A stretch of 64,000 bases of DNA from Rhodococcus sp. AW25M09 (lineage in GTDB: Bacteria; Actinomycetota; Actinomycetes; Mycobacteriales; Mycobacteriaceae), in the NCBI RefSeq assembly GCF_000333955.1, contig NZ_CAPS01000047.1, positions 20,604 through 84,603 of the forward strand. The letters run 5' to 3'. How positions within the stretch are numbered: position 1 is the first letter of the stretch; every line of letters begins with the position of its first letter. The position numbers and the translations under genes were made by a program. Positions 9,704 to 17,984 of this stretch are shown piece after piece. The notes beneath the pieces are model-generated. The model was given only the letters and a program-made list of their open reading frames with translations. It had not been told where the DNA came from and made no database searches.

Positions 9704-10300
9704 ATGACCGATACCGCGCCCACTCAGGAACACGGCACCGCGGCCGAGAGCTCGACGCCGGCTACCCCCGAAATCTCGACGACCCCCACTCAGGATGAGT
9801 CCGGTCGGTCGACGTACTCGGTGGCCGCGGTCGTCGTGGCGGTCGTCGCCGTGGTGGTGGCAGCGGTGTTCGGCTACCTGTGGTACTCCGCCGCCGGCGA
9901 TCTGGACGCTATGCGGCAGCAGGAGACCGAGCGGCAGATCGCGTTGAACACGGCCAAGGATTACACGACCAGATCGCTCACATACGACTACAACGACCTG
10001 GACGCGTTCTTCTCCAGTGTCAAGGATGGTGCGGCGCAACCGTTGCAGGATCGGTACGACGGGGTGAAGGACGCACTGACCGCCATCATGTCGGAGTCAC
10101 AGGTGGTCGCCTCGGGTGAAGCGCTCTCGGCTGCAGTCGATTCCGAGACCGACGGGGTGTACAAGATCTCGGTGTACGCCAAGCAGCAGACCCGCAACGT
10201 GCAGTCACCCGACGGCGGCTCGGTGGACAACATTCTCGCCGTGACCGTCTCCGATCACGACGGACGTTGGATCGTGGACGACTACGGCCCCAAGAACTGA
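9704..10300 (+). CDS. Mce-associated membrane protein
   Basis: This 198-aa protein has a Ser/Thr/Pro-rich cytoplasmic N-terminus (residues 1-37), one transmembrane helix (about 40-62, a run of Val/Ala ending in FGYLWYSA) and a periplasmic domain of the Mce-associated (Mam/Mas) type, ending in DGRWIVDDYGPKN. Such proteins sit at the ends of mce operons and are thought to stabilise the importer. It is the last gene of the operon. Confidence 0.85.
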   Translation: MTDTAPTQEHGTAAESSTPATPEISTTPTQDESGRSTYSVAAVVVAVVAVVVAAVFGYLWYSAAGDLDAMRQQETERQIALNTAKDYTTRSLTYDYNDLDAFFSSVKDGAAQPLQDRYDGVKDALTAIMSESQVVASGEALSAAVDSETDGVYKISVYAKQQTRNVQSPDGGSVDNILAVTVSDHDGRWIVDDYGPKN

Positions 10301-10315
10301 AGTCGCTTCGGCCGA

Positions 10316-11419
10316 TTACTGTTTGGTGGCGCTGACGAACTGAGCGAGTCCGCGGATTTCCTGTTCGATATCGGTCATCCCGGCGCGGTCGAAGATGTCG
10401 GTGAACTGGTTCTTCGGGAACATGCGCACTCCCATTCGGCCGGATCCGACACCGACGACGGTACGCATCGGGGCGGAACCTAGTTCACAACTGGTCATGA
10501 TCGCGATGCGCCCGCCCGGGCGTAGGACGCGGATCAGCTCATCGACCACCCGGAACGGCTCTGGCACGAGATACAGAGCCGCGTAGCAACATACGGCGTC
10601 GAATGCTCCACCGGCGTACGGCAGGTGGGATGCATCGCCCCGCACGTAGGCGGCCCGAGCCCCGCGGTTGTCGCGGACTGCTCGGGCAATCATGGCCTCG
10701 GAGATGTCGAAACCGACGGCAAGGCCGTCTCCGGTGAGGTGCTCGGACAGGAACTTCGTGAAATTCCCTGGGCCGGAGGCCACATCGAGTACCCGCTGCG
10801 AACCGCGCAACTGCAGGTCGGTCACCGCCTTGGCACGCTCGGCCGACATCGACAGTCCGCCGATCCCCATCATCGACACCCCGAACGGACGCCAGATCTT
10901 CTCGTAGATCGCTGCGACACCGCGGTTGTTCATCGCCCGGCTCGCCATTGTCGGATTGGGTGCCCGAACATCGCGCAACGTCTCGACGTAGCCACCGTCC
11001 GTGGTGACCTGCTCGCGTAGTGATGCCGGCTCGATCATGGCGAGGGCGCGGTTCAACGCCGCATCGGCGGGTGCGGGGTCGGTCACGAATTCCTCCTGAT
11101 GATGGATGTGCAGGTCGGTTTCCAGCGAATACGGTGGTGCGCTCCTACCCTGAACGCGGTAGCGACCCCAGAAATCGATATCGCCGACTGTCACGGCAGC
11201 ACTTCCGGTTTCGGTACTGAGGAACCCGGTCTTGTTTCCGCTCTCGCCCAGTAGATCCCTGAGCTCGGCGTGTGGACGCACCCGGCCGTACCAACGGAAG
11301 ATACCGTCGATGGGCTGGGAACGACCCCGAAGGTCCACATCGACCTCGAACGCCCGGCCGGCGACCTCGAGAGTTGCGGGGCCCCGGAAATCGGGCTCAC
11401 CGGCGAGTTCGGTCGTCAC
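10316..11419 (-). CDS. DUF4873-SAM methyltransferase fusion
   Basis: This 367-aa protein is a fusion. Residues about 1-95 match the DUF4873 pattern (FRGPATLEVAGRAFEVDVDL ... IDGIFRWYGR ... WGRYRV), a domain usually attached to flavin monooxygenases. Residues about 180-360 are a class I methyltransferase with VLDVASGPGNFTKFL as SAM-binding motif I and a Methyltransf_11-like GGAFDAVCCYAALYLVPEP segment. The start is GTG 11419 in a GTGA overlap with the upstream TetR gene; the much longer open frame upstream reads through the TetR repeats and is not real. The substrate is unknown; the neighbouring oxygenase and SDR suggest a shared oxidative lipid or secondary pathway, which is inference. Confidence 0.8.
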   Translation of the reverse strand: MTTELAGEPDFRGPATLEVAGRAFEVDVDLRGRSQPIDGIFRWYGRVRPHAELRDLLGESGNKTGFLSTETGSAAVTVGDIDFWGRYRVQGRSAPPYSLETDLHIHHQEEFVTDPAPADAALNRALAMIEPASLREQVTTDGGYVETLRDVRAPNPTMASRAMNNRGVAAIYEKIWRPFGVSMMGIGGLSMSAERAKAVTDLQLRGSQRVLDVASGPGNFTKFLSEHLTGDGLAVGFDISEAMIARAVRDNRGARAAYVRGDASHLPYAGGAFDAVCCYAALYLVPEPFRVVDELIRVLRPGGRIAIMTSCELGSAPMRTVVGVGSGRMGVRMFPKNQFTDIFDRAGMTDIEQEIRGLAQFVSATKQ

Positions 11420-12393
11420 GGTGCGGTAGGCCCTTCGGTTCGGCTGAAAGCGAGATGCATCGGCAGGTTCGGGTCGATGGCGATCCCGGACAGTCGGCAG
11501 GCCGACTGGACGACGCCGGCCACGATGGCCGTCACGTACTGCGAGAATTCGTCGATATCCATGCGCGACGCATGAGCACCAGTCGGATCGCTGGCACGTC
11601 CGTAGTCCAGCCACCAATCCGTAGCCGACGCCACCGCCCCGAAGCAGGCGTACGAGACCATCTCGGCAGTGCCGGGTTCCATACCCTGACCGCCGGAGGC
11701 GTCGGTGAGCACAGCAGCAAGACGACGAGCGGTGGCGCGGGCGGTGTCCAGACCTGGGTCGTTCCGCGGGCTCCACTCCTGTCTCTGGTCGTTCCGCGGG
11801 CTCCACTCCTGTGCCTGGTCGTTCCGCGGGCTCCACTCCTGTCTCTGGTCGTTCCGCGGGCTCCACTCCTGTCTCTGGTCGTTCCGCGGGCTCCACTCCT
11901 GTCTCTGGTCGTTCCGCGGGCTCCACTCCTGTCCCAGTTCGCCGCTGCGGGGTGCAGCCGGGGTCGGTCGCGCGGTGAAGTGGCTGTGCACGAGGAATCG
12001 AAAGAGGTCGGGGTGTTCGTCGACGACATGGGCGAACTCGGTGACGCCGAGTCCGACCAGCTCGGTCACCGAATCCTCGATCAGGTTGATGCGCTCCATG
12101 ATGCGATCCCACACGTCGGCCTGAACGCGCTCGACGACGGCACTGTAGAGGTCGGTCTTGTCGGTGAAGTGACGGTAGAGCTTGGGTTTGGCCGCACCGG
12201 CTTCCTTGGCGATATCGCCCATGCTGACGTCGGGTCCGTGTCGGTCGACAGCGCGTAGGGCGGCATCGACGAATGTCTCGCGCACGGCGATTCGGTGCTC
12301 ACGCCATCGTTCCGAACGCGCATCGGGGCGCCCGGATGTGGCCTGTCCGGATGCGGGCTGTGCACCCTTGACATGAATCGTGAGGTCGATCAC
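11416..12393 (-). CDS. TetR-family regulator with internal 10-residue repeats
   Basis: This 325-aa TetR regulator has its HTH at about residues 38-85 (TFVDAALRAVDRHGPDVSMG ... PKLYRHFTDKTDLY). The ligand-binding domain follows. Between residues about 152 and 211 six copies of a QEWSPRNDQR-like decapeptide interrupt the domain, encoded by a 30-bp DNA tandem repeat; the flanking sequence resumes normally. Without the insert the protein would be about 265 aa, still long for TetR. The start is GTG 12393. It lies divergent to the di-iron oxygenase operon and upstream of, and coupled to, the methyltransferase gene, so it probably controls both. Confidence 0.85.
   Translation of the reverse strand: MIDLTIHVKGAQPASGQATSGRPDARSERWREHRIAVRETFVDAALRAVDRHGPDVSMGDIAKEAGAAKPKLYRHFTDKTDLYSAVVERVQADVWDRIMERINLIEDSVTELVGLGVTEFAHVVDEHPDLFRFLVHSHFTARPTPAAPRSGELGQEWSPRNDQRQEWSPRNDQRQEWSPRNDQRQEWSPRNDQAQEWSPRNDQRQEWSPRNDPGLDTARATARRLAAVLTDASGGQGMEPGTAEMVSYACFGAVASATDWWLDYGRASDPTGAHASRMDIDEFSQYVTAIVAGVVQSACRLSGIAIDPNLPMHLAFSRTEGPTAP
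11761..11940. repeat. 30-bp tandem repeat, six copies, inside TetR gene
   Basis: Six contiguous 30-bp units start at 11761, 11791, 11821, 11851, 11881 and 11911. Each begins GTTCCGCGGGCTCCACTCCT. Only unit 2 (GTGCCTGGTC end) and unit 6 (GTCCCAGTTC end) differ. The unit length is a multiple of three, so the TetR frame is kept on the minus strand as QEWSPRNDQR-type decapeptides. Confidence 0.97.
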
Positions 12394-12402
12394 AATTTTC
12401 GA

Positions 12403-12426
12403 CAGTACCCATTACCGGCGGTACTG
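12403..12426. promoter_or_regulatory. inverted repeat in divergent promoter, candidate TetR operator
   Basis: CAGTACC (12403-12409) and GGTACTG (12420-12426) form a perfect 7-bp inverted repeat with a 10-nt spacer in the 79-nt gap between the TetR start and the oxygenase start. The position suits an autoregulatory operator; binding is inferred only. Confidence 0.5.
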
Positions 12427-12472
12427 GCTACCTCGGAGATCAGGTTGCCGATCGCCACAGCAGGGGGGTTCG

Positions 12473-13462
12473 ATGGCAGAGTCACGTTCCGCGGTCGTGG
12501 CCGTGGGCCCGGATCGACGGCCCATCGCTACGACTACGGCCGATGCGCCGAACGTCAAGGCGCGCAGTGTCGGTGCCCGCGAGAAGACCGCCGCGCGGCT
12601 GCTCGGTTCCACGGCGAACAAGTTCTACGACGCCGAGGTCGACATCGACTGGGATGCTCCGCTGCAGGAGGGCAAGGGCTGGATGCCCGAGCATCGGATC
12701 TCGCTCTACGGAACCGAACTGTGGGACACCCTGACCCCCGAGCAGCGCATCGAACTCGGCAAGCACGAGATCGTCAGCATTCTCTCGTTCGGTATCTACG
12801 CCGAGACGTTCCTCAGTGCCAACCTGCTGCGGGTGTTCGGCCGCGGCACCCTCTCGGACCATTCGCTGTACGCAATTGCAGAGATCGGTGAGGAATCCCG
12901 GCACTCCATCATGTTCGGCAAACTCATCGAGAAGGCCGGACTGCGCCCGTATCTGTTGCCGCGAACGAGCTTGTTCTGGGTCAAGCTCGGTCAATTCCTG
13001 CCGCTGGGGCCGGCGACCTACGGGGTGACGCTGCTCATCGAGGAAGTACTCGACCGCGGTCAGCGAGAGGCGATGAACGATCCGAACATGCAGCCACACC
13101 TGCGGCAGCTGATGAAGATTCACGTTCTCGAGGAGTCGCGGCACATCACCTACGCGCGGGAGGAGATGGTACGCGGCATGCAGGCCACGAATCGAGTGAA
13201 CCGGGCGCTGCACAGGGTCATTCTGGCTGCAGCTGCCAATGTCACCTATCCGTTGCTGATCGATCCCCGGGTCTACCGGAGCGTGGGTATCCGGCCATGG
13301 CGTGGGATCAGGACCGCTGTGCGCAGCGAAACCTACTCGGCCAACATGCAATTCGTGTCCGAGCCGATGGTGCGGTTCTTTCACGAGGCCGGCATGTTGG
13401 ACGGCGTCGTGACCCGCTGGCTGTGGCGCATGACTCGGGCCCTGCCGGCCGACATCACGTGA
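12473..13462 (+). CDS. AurF-like di-iron oxygenase
   Basis: This 329-aa protein fits the AurF/p-aminobenzoate N-oxygenase type of ferritin-like di-iron enzymes. All seven expected metal ligands can be placed: Glu111 (FGIYAETFLS), Glu141 and His144 (GEESRH), Glu190 (LLIEEVLD), His217, Glu221 and His224 (IHVLEESRH). The spacings from Glu141 onward equal those of AurF (3, 27 between Glu190 and His217, 4 and 3). A good ribosome-binding site AGGGGGG precedes ATG 12473. It heads a four-gene coupled operon with a degenerate paralogue, a 43-aa ORF and an SDR. The substrate is unknown. An alternative family assignment would be another uncharacterised di-iron group. Confidence 0.8.
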   Translation: MAESRSAVVAVGPDRRPIATTTADAPNVKARSVGAREKTAARLLGSTANKFYDAEVDIDWDAPLQEGKGWMPEHRISLYGTELWDTLTPEQRIELGKHEIVSILSFGIYAETFLSANLLRVFGRGTLSDHSLYAIAEIGEESRHSIMFGKLIEKAGLRPYLLPRTSLFWVKLGQFLPLGPATYGVTLLIEEVLDRGQREAMNDPNMQPHLRQLMKIHVLEESRHITYAREEMVRGMQATNRVNRALHRVILAAAANVTYPLLIDPRVYRSVGIRPWRGIRTAVRSETYSANMQFVSEPMVRFFHEAGMLDGVVTRWLWRMTRALPADIT

Positions 13463-14319
13463 GCCGTCAGGAGGTCGTGTACGACCCGGACGTCGACATC
13501 GACTGGAACGCGCCGTGGCGTCACGATCTGTTCGCCATGTCGCCGGATCGAGTCACGGTGTACGGCAGCCGTGTGTGGTCGCGGTTGGGTGACGAGCGGC
13601 AGCGCGAGCTGGCGCTGCAGGAGGCGGTGAGTCGATGGAGCGTCGCGGCGTACCTGTCCGCGATGTTGACCGCCGATCATCTTCGCCAGGTCGCGTTGAC
13701 GGGGTTGAACAGCACCGCAGCGCGGGACTCACTGCACGAAGTCGGTGGGGGAGCCCGGTCGGTCACGACGTTCGGCAAACTCGTTCGCGCGAGCGGAATC
13801 ACGCCGTACCGGTTGCCGACGGGCTCGGCCACCGCGGTCAAGTTGTTGGCCTTCCTGCCACTCGGCGCGGCGTCGAATGCGGCGACGTTGCTGGTCGAAC
13901 AGACGGTGTCCACTGCGTTCGAGGATGTCATCGGCGACGAGACCATCGAGCCGCACGTGCGACAGGCAATGAAAATTCATGCTGCAGAATCGGTATCGCG
14001 GTTCGGGTATGCACGCGATCAGGTGCGCCGGTCATTGGCTGCGTCGGGACCGGTCCGGCGGGCCTACCATCGAGTGCTGCTCGCACTGCTCGCCAACGCA
14101 GTGCTGCGGCTGACGGTATCGCCGCAGGTGTACCGAGCCGTCGGCGTGAGTCCCGTGCGCGGCTACCTGTCCGGGCGGCGAAACCGGCACGCTGCGCGGC
14201 GGCGAGATGCCGAACCGGTCGTCGAATTCCTTTCCGGTGTTGGGATGCTCGACGGTGCTCTCACCGGTGTCCTGTGGCGCATGAGCGGCGTTGCCCCCGA
14301 ACCCGAAGAGAATCGATGA
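13459..14319 (+). CDS. degenerate paralogue of AurF-like di-iron protein, metal ligands lost
   Basis: This 286-aa protein aligns end to end with the preceding gene (DVDIDWNAPW; FGKLVRASGITPYRLP; EPHVRQAMKIH; VYRAVGVSPVRGYLS) but starts later. Five of the seven metal ligands are replaced: Ser67 for Glu111, Gly98 for Glu141, Ser101 for His144, Ser178 for Glu221 and Arg181 for His224; only Glu147 and His174 remain. The reading frame is intact and coupled by a GTGA overlap, so it is probably expressed, perhaps as a non-catalytic partner. No oxygenase activity should be assumed. Confidence 0.8.
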   Translation: MSRQEVVYDPDVDIDWNAPWRHDLFAMSPDRVTVYGSRVWSRLGDERQRELALQEAVSRWSVAAYLSAMLTADHLRQVALTGLNSTAARDSLHEVGGGARSVTTFGKLVRASGITPYRLPTGSATAVKLLAFLPLGAASNAATLLVEQTVSTAFEDVIGDETIEPHVRQAMKIHAAESVSRFGYARDQVRRSLAASGPVRRAYHRVLLALLANAVLRLTVSPQVYRAVGVSPVRGYLSGRRNRHAARRRDAEPVVEFLSGVGMLDGALTGVLWRMSGVAPEPEENR

Positions 14320-14447
14320 CTGCGCACCGCACGGGCGTCGATCGAACGGTGTGGCCGGGGTTCACCGGGCAGTACTGGCAGCGCACCCGCACGCCCGATT
14401 GCACCGAATACGAACTGCTGCAGGCGAAAGAGAACGTGAGTATATGA
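14316..14447 (+). CDS. 43-aa micro-ORF between oxygenase paralogue and SDR
   Basis: An ATG at 14316 overlaps the previous stop (ATGA), and its own stop overlaps the SDR start (ATGA), so it fills the gap between two coupled genes exactly. The peptide is aromatic-rich in the middle (VWPGFTGQYWQRTRTPDC) and has no signal or membrane segment. I do not recognise a family. It could be a small accessory protein or merely a translational bridge. Confidence 0.55.
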   Translation: MTAHRTGVDRTVWPGFTGQYWQRTRTPDCTEYELLQAKENVSI

Positions 14448-15292
14448 AGAATTTGGGAAACAAGGTCGCTGTCGTCACCGGGGCCGGATCGGGTATCGGA
14501 CGGGCATTGGCAATCGATCTCGCGGGCCGGGGCGCACAGCTCGCGCTGTCCGACGTGGACCCGCGTGGGCTGGCCGACACGGTGGCGTCATGCGAGAAGG
14601 TCGGGGCGCAGACCCGCTCGTACGAGCTGGACGTCTCGGACCGCGCCGCGATGTACTTTCACGCAGACTCGGTCGTCAGCGATTTCGGCCGAGTGAACCT
14701 CGTGATCAACAACGCTGGGGTCGCACTCAATGCAGACGTCCTCGATATGAGCTGGGACGACTTCGAGTGGGTGATGAACGTGGATTTCTGGGGAGTCGCC
14801 AATGGCACCAAAGCGTTCCTGCCCGCATTGATCGAGTCGGGTGAAGGTCACCTGGTCAACATTTCGAGTGTGTTCGGGCTGATGGGTATCCCGGGCCAAA
14901 GTGCTTACAACTCGGCCAAGTTCGCCGTACGAGGCTTCACCGAGGCGTTGCGTCAGGAAATGAAGATTGCACGTCACCCCGTCGGAGTCACGTGCGTGCA
15001 TCCGGGCGGTATCAAGACGAACATCGTGGCGAATGCGCGTGGGATGGACAGTCTGGGTGATACCGACAAGGTGTCCGAGGCGTTCCAGCGAATAGCCAGA
15101 ACCACACCCACGCGTGCGGCGCAGGTGATTCTCGCCGGCGTCGAGAAGAACAAGCCTCGGGTGCTCATCGGGCCGGACGCCCGAGGGTTCGACGCGATTG
15201 CGCGCATCATCGGCCCGCGCTACCAGGACATCATGGCCCCGCTCAATCGACTGGGCACCGCAGCGGGTAAGAAGCTGCGCATCACCCAGTAG
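14444..15292 (+). CDS. short-chain dehydrogenase/reductase
   Basis: This 282-aa classical SDR has the cofactor motif TGAGSGIG at residues 12-19, the NNAG motif, the catalytic serine in VNISSVFG and the catalytic YNSAK (Tyr and Lys four apart). Asp in LALSDVD after the second strand points to NAD(H) rather than NADPH. The C-terminal extension (VLIGPDARGFDAIARIIGPRYQ) is of the type seen in acetoin or lipid SDRs of mycobacteria. It is the last gene of the oxygenase operon, joined by an ATGA overlap; a joint role in oxidising a lipid or aromatic substrate is inferred. Confidence 0.9.
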   Translation: MKNLGNKVAVVTGAGSGIGRALAIDLAGRGAQLALSDVDPRGLADTVASCEKVGAQTRSYELDVSDRAAMYFHADSVVSDFGRVNLVINNAGVALNADVLDMSWDDFEWVMNVDFWGVANGTKAFLPALIESGEGHLVNISSVFGLMGIPGQSAYNSAKFAVRGFTEALRQEMKIARHPVGVTCVHPGGIKTNIVANARGMDSLGDTDKVSEAFQRIARTTPTRAAQVILAGVEKNKPRVLIGPDARGFDAIARIIGPRYQDIMAPLNRLGTAAGKKLRITQ

Positions 15293-15345
15293 CTCATCAT
15301 TGTGTAATGCTGCACCGAGTAGCGGCTGGCCCCGGGCGTTCGGCC

Positions 15346-15894
15346 TCAGCGTTCGGTGTAGTCGCGTTCGACGCGTAGGGTCCCGAGAGTGGTTGCGAGG
15401 CCGTCGTATTGGGTGACCAACAGCATGAACTCGAGGAGTCGGCGTTCGTCGAACTGCGTCGCGAGCTCGGCCCACGTGGCGTCGGCGAGGGTCTTGGTGG
15501 CGATCAGTTCGTCGACGGCGGTCAGAATCGTGCGGTATCGCGCCGACAGGCCCGGCGCGTCGGGTCCGGTCTTGATCGACTCGAGTAGGTCGCGGTCGAT
15601 ACCCGCGCGTTTGCCCAGCCGAACGTGGTGGTCCATCTCGTACGCGGATTCGCGTAGGTGAGCCACACGCAGGATCACCATTTCCGATTCTTTGCGCGAG
15701 ATCTTGCCGCCGGGCATCAGGTGCCCGCTGTAGAACAGCCACGCTCGAAACAGGCCGCCGGTACGCCCGAGGGTGGTGAACAGATGGGGATTGGGCACCC
15801 CCGCGCCCTTGGCGATGACCTTGCAGATGACCCAGTTGACGGGCCCGAGAGTCTTGGCGGTTCCGGTCGGAATACGTGGAGTGGTCACAATCAC
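15346..15894 (-). CDS. carboxymuconolactone decarboxylase-family (AhpD-like) protein
   Basis: This 182-aa all-helical protein carries the CMD-family core (SEMVILRVAHLRESAYEMDHHVRLGKRAGI) but has no CxxC pair, so it is not a thiol peroxidase of the AhpD type. The start is GTG 15894 (GTG 15888 is possible). As I recall it, the M. tuberculosis counterpart Rv0464c lies between lpdC and ramB, which fits this gene being part of an ancestral lpd-CMD-ramB block now split by other operons. Function unknown. Confidence 0.82.
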   Translation of the reverse strand: MIVTTPRIPTGTAKTLGPVNWVICKVIAKGAGVPNPHLFTTLGRTGGLFRAWLFYSGHLMPGGKISRKESEMVILRVAHLRESAYEMDHHVRLGKRAGIDRDLLESIKTGPDAPGLSARYRTILTAVDELIATKTLADATWAELATQFDERRLLEFMLLVTQYDGLATTLGTLRVERDYTER

Positions 15895-16030
15895 ACCCTA
15901 CCGACTGGTAGCTCCGCCGTCTCGGGCGAACGGAGTGGCGCGTCGGGGGACCAGAACGCCGATTCTCGCGTTCGGACTGCTCGCCCTGTACTCAGGTCGC
16001 ACGGGTTCGTGCGATCATCTACCTCGAAGT

Positions 16031-16128
16031 GTGCTGGTGCGGGGAACCCGGTGAAATTCCGGGACGGTCGCGCCACTGTGAGCGAACTCGACGTGTCGAG
16101 TTCGCGAGTCAGATTGCCGAACCAGCAC
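16031..16128 (+). promoter_or_regulatory. cobalamin (AdoCbl) riboswitch
   Basis: The conserved cobalamin-riboswitch core is directly readable: GGGGAACCCGGTGAAATTCC, then GGGACGGTCGCGCCACTGTGA and GCGAGTCAGATTGCC. The closing P1 pairing is GTGCTGGT (16031-16038) with ACCAGCAC (16121-16128). A variable hairpin GCGAACTCGACGTGTCGAGTTCGC sits inside. It lies 38 nt before cbiM, so B12 would shut down the cobalt importer. Confidence 0.93.
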
Positions 16129-16166
16129 GTCGACTCACATCGGACGCGTCATCCAGGGAGTTACAC

Positions 16167-16886
16167 GTGCATATTGCAGAAGGATTTCTGCCGCCCGTAC
16201 ATGCGGCGGTATGGACCTGCGTCGCAGCACCGTTCGTCGTTCACGGTGCCCGCGCAGTAGTACGACAAGTCAAGGAGAACCCGGAAAGTCGGCTGTTGCT
16301 CGGCGCGGCCGGAGCGTTCACCTTCGTCCTGTCGGCCATCAAACTGCCGTCGGTGACGGGAAGTTCGTCCCATCCGACCGGTACCGGGCTCGGTGCGGTG
16401 CTGTTCAGGCCCCCGGTCATGGCGTTTCTGGGCACGCTCGTGCTGCTGTTCCAAGCGGTACTTCTCGCTCACGGCGGGCTGACCACTCTCGGCGCGAACG
16501 CGTTCTCGATGGCCATCGTCGGTCCCTGGGTCGGATACGGCGCCTACCGACTCTCGACGCTGCTGGGAGGCGGCCTGCAGGTCTCGGTGTTCTTCGCGAT
16601 GGTCTTCGCCGACCTGTCGACGTACTGCACCACCTCGGTGCAGATCGCGTTGGCGTTTCCCGATCCACAGACGGGCGTGGCCGGTGCCGTCGCGAAGTTC
16701 CTGTCGATTTTCGCGGTCACGCAAATTCCCCTCGCCGTTGCCGAGGGCTTCCTCGGCGTCCTGGTGATCAGAGTGTTGCGCACCGTCGCGCTGCCGGAAT
16801 TGATCAAACTCGGCGTGCTTCCGGCACCGAAGTCCCCGGTCTCCAACGATGTTGCGTCGACCGAGAATCGAGCGGCAGATGCGTAA
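16167..16886 (+). CDS. cbiM: cobalt ECF transporter S component CbiM
   Basis: This 239-aa membrane protein begins with the hallmark (M)HIAEGFLP, whose N-terminal Met/His coordinate the metal in this family. About six or seven hydrophobic segments follow. GTG 16167 is preceded by GGGAG at 16156-16160. The protein is the substrate-binding unit of an energy-coupling-factor cobalt importer and is controlled by the riboswitch just upstream. Longer upstream in-frame starts would run through the riboswitch. Confidence 0.94.
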   Translation: MHIAEGFLPPVHAAVWTCVAAPFVVHGARAVVRQVKENPESRLLLGAAGAFTFVLSAIKLPSVTGSSSHPTGTGLGAVLFRPPVMAFLGTLVLLFQAVLLAHGGLTTLGANAFSMAIVGPWVGYGAYRLSTLLGGGLQVSVFFAMVFADLSTYCTTSVQIALAFPDPQTGVAGAVAKFLSIFAVTQIPLAVAEGFLGVLVIRVLRTVALPELIKLGVLPAPKSPVSNDVASTENRAADA

Positions 16887-17202
16887 GAGCACCGTCATCA
16901 CCATCATGTTGATTGCCGCGATCGTTGCGATTGTCGGCGTCGCGCTGTTCGTGGACTCGCGCCGAAGTGGAGACGAAGAGCGCTTCGTGGGTACGGATTC
17001 GGCTGCCACCAGCCGCATCGAGGAGGATCATCCGGACTACCAGCCCTGGTTCCAGTCGATCTTCGCGCCCACCTCGAGCGAGGTCGAGTCGGGCCTGTTC
17101 GCGTTGCAGGCGGCCCTGGGCGGAACCGTTCTGGGATACACCGTAGGTGCGTTGCGGGGCCGGCGTCGCAACGAATCCGTGACCACTGCGACGTCGCCCT
17201 GA
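16879..17202 (+). CDS. cbiN: cobalt transporter accessory subunit CbiN
   Basis: This 107-aa protein has two transmembrane helices (about residues 6-24 and 75-93) enclosing an extracytoplasmic loop with [27 protein letters not shown], matching the CbiN pattern. It overlaps cbiM by 8 bp. CbiN assists metal loading into CbiM. The upstream ATG-like start at 16849 lies within cbiM and is not used. Confidence 0.9.
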   Translation: MRKSTVITIMLIAAIVAIVGVALFVDSRRSGDEERFVGTDSAATSRIEEDHPDYQPWFQSIFAPTSSEVESGLFALQAALGGTVLGYTVGALRGRRRNESVTTATSP

Positions 17203-17222
17203 GCGCCGCCCGCCGCGGGGCG

Positions 17223-17984
17223 GTGCGCGGGTTGTCCGTGGACAACGCGGCGTGGTCGAGTGCGTGGCGCGACCGAGCAGTATCGGACAAGGCACTACTC
17301 AGTTTGGGTTTGGTGATCTGCGCGTTGCTGCTTCCGGTGTGGCCGGGATCGGTGATCGTCACCGCAGTTGCCCTGGGCTGCAGTATTTTCGGGGCGCGTA
17401 CACCGGTACGGCTGCTGTTCGGTGCGCTGCGGGCACCGGCCGTGTTCGTCGCACTCGGGGCTGTATCCATCGCAGTCACGGTGACGACCGAACCGCATTT
17501 CGCGCTCGGCGTCGGTCAGGCCGGCCTCGTGCGCGCCGGTGAGGTGACGCTGCATGCGGTTGCGGGAACGACGTCGGTTCTGCTGCTGGCGATGTCGACA
17601 CCGATGGTCGACATTCTCGACGGGCTTCGGCGCTGGCGGGTACCGAGCGTCTGCGTCGACATTGCGGCCCTGATGTATCGGATGCTGTTCATCCTGCTCG
17701 ATTCGGTCGGAACGATCCGTCAGTCGCAGGCCGCGCGGCTGGGGTACTCGTCTCCTCGACGGGCCATGGCGTCAACCGGGTCGCTCACCGCGTCCGTCCT
17801 ACTCAAATCCTGGGACCGCGCCTATCGATTGGACGCGGGACTGGCTGGACGCGAATTCGGGACCGAGACACGCACACTGCGCACCGATCGGCCGAGTTCT
17901 CGGTGGTTCGTGCTCGTGTCGCTAGTGGGCTTCGTGGCGATAGTGGCACTGTCGACGGCACCGATCGGACGTGAATTGCTTTGA
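17223..17984 (+). CDS. cbiQ: cobalt ECF transporter T component CbiQ
   Basis: This 253-aa integral membrane protein is the transmembrane scaffold of the ECF transporter. It has multiple hydrophobic segments and cytoplasmic helices with the family's arginine motif (AARLGYSS; YRLDAGLAGREFG) that couple to the ATPase. Start is GTG 17223, 20 nt after cbiN. It ends in a TTGA overlap with cbiO. Confidence 0.9.
   Translation: MRGLSVDNAAWSSAWRDRAVSDKALLSLGLVICALLLPVWPGSVIVTAVALGCSIFGARTPVRLLFGALRAPAVFVALGAVSIAVTVTTEPHFALGVGQAGLVRAGEVTLHAVAGTTSVLLLAMSTPMVDILDGLRRWRVPSVCVDIAALMYRMLFILLDSVGTIRQSQAARLGYSSPRRAMASTGSLTASVLLKSWDRAYRLDAGLAGREFGTETRTLRTDRPSSRWFVLVSLVGFVAIVALSTAPIGRELL

Noticed and set aside
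8477..10039. 520-aa minus-strand frame over mceF
   Set aside because: Arg/Gly/His-rich shadow composition typical of antisense frames in high-GC DNA.
11761..11940. CRISPR array
   Set aside because: Units are contiguous without spacers and lie inside a coding region; no cas genes are present.
10316..12112. Single 598-aa open frame on the minus strand
   Set aside because: Its N-terminal part is the TetR repeat region read in another frame (GVEPAERPET repeats); the real gene starts at GTG 11419.
15895..16030. tRNA or other RNA gene before the riboswitch
   Set aside because: No cloverleaf or conserved RNA motif could be found; the segment probably holds divergent promoters only.
15773..16260. 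Short plus-strand frames across the cbiM leader
   Set aside because: They run through the riboswitch and show no protein-like features.
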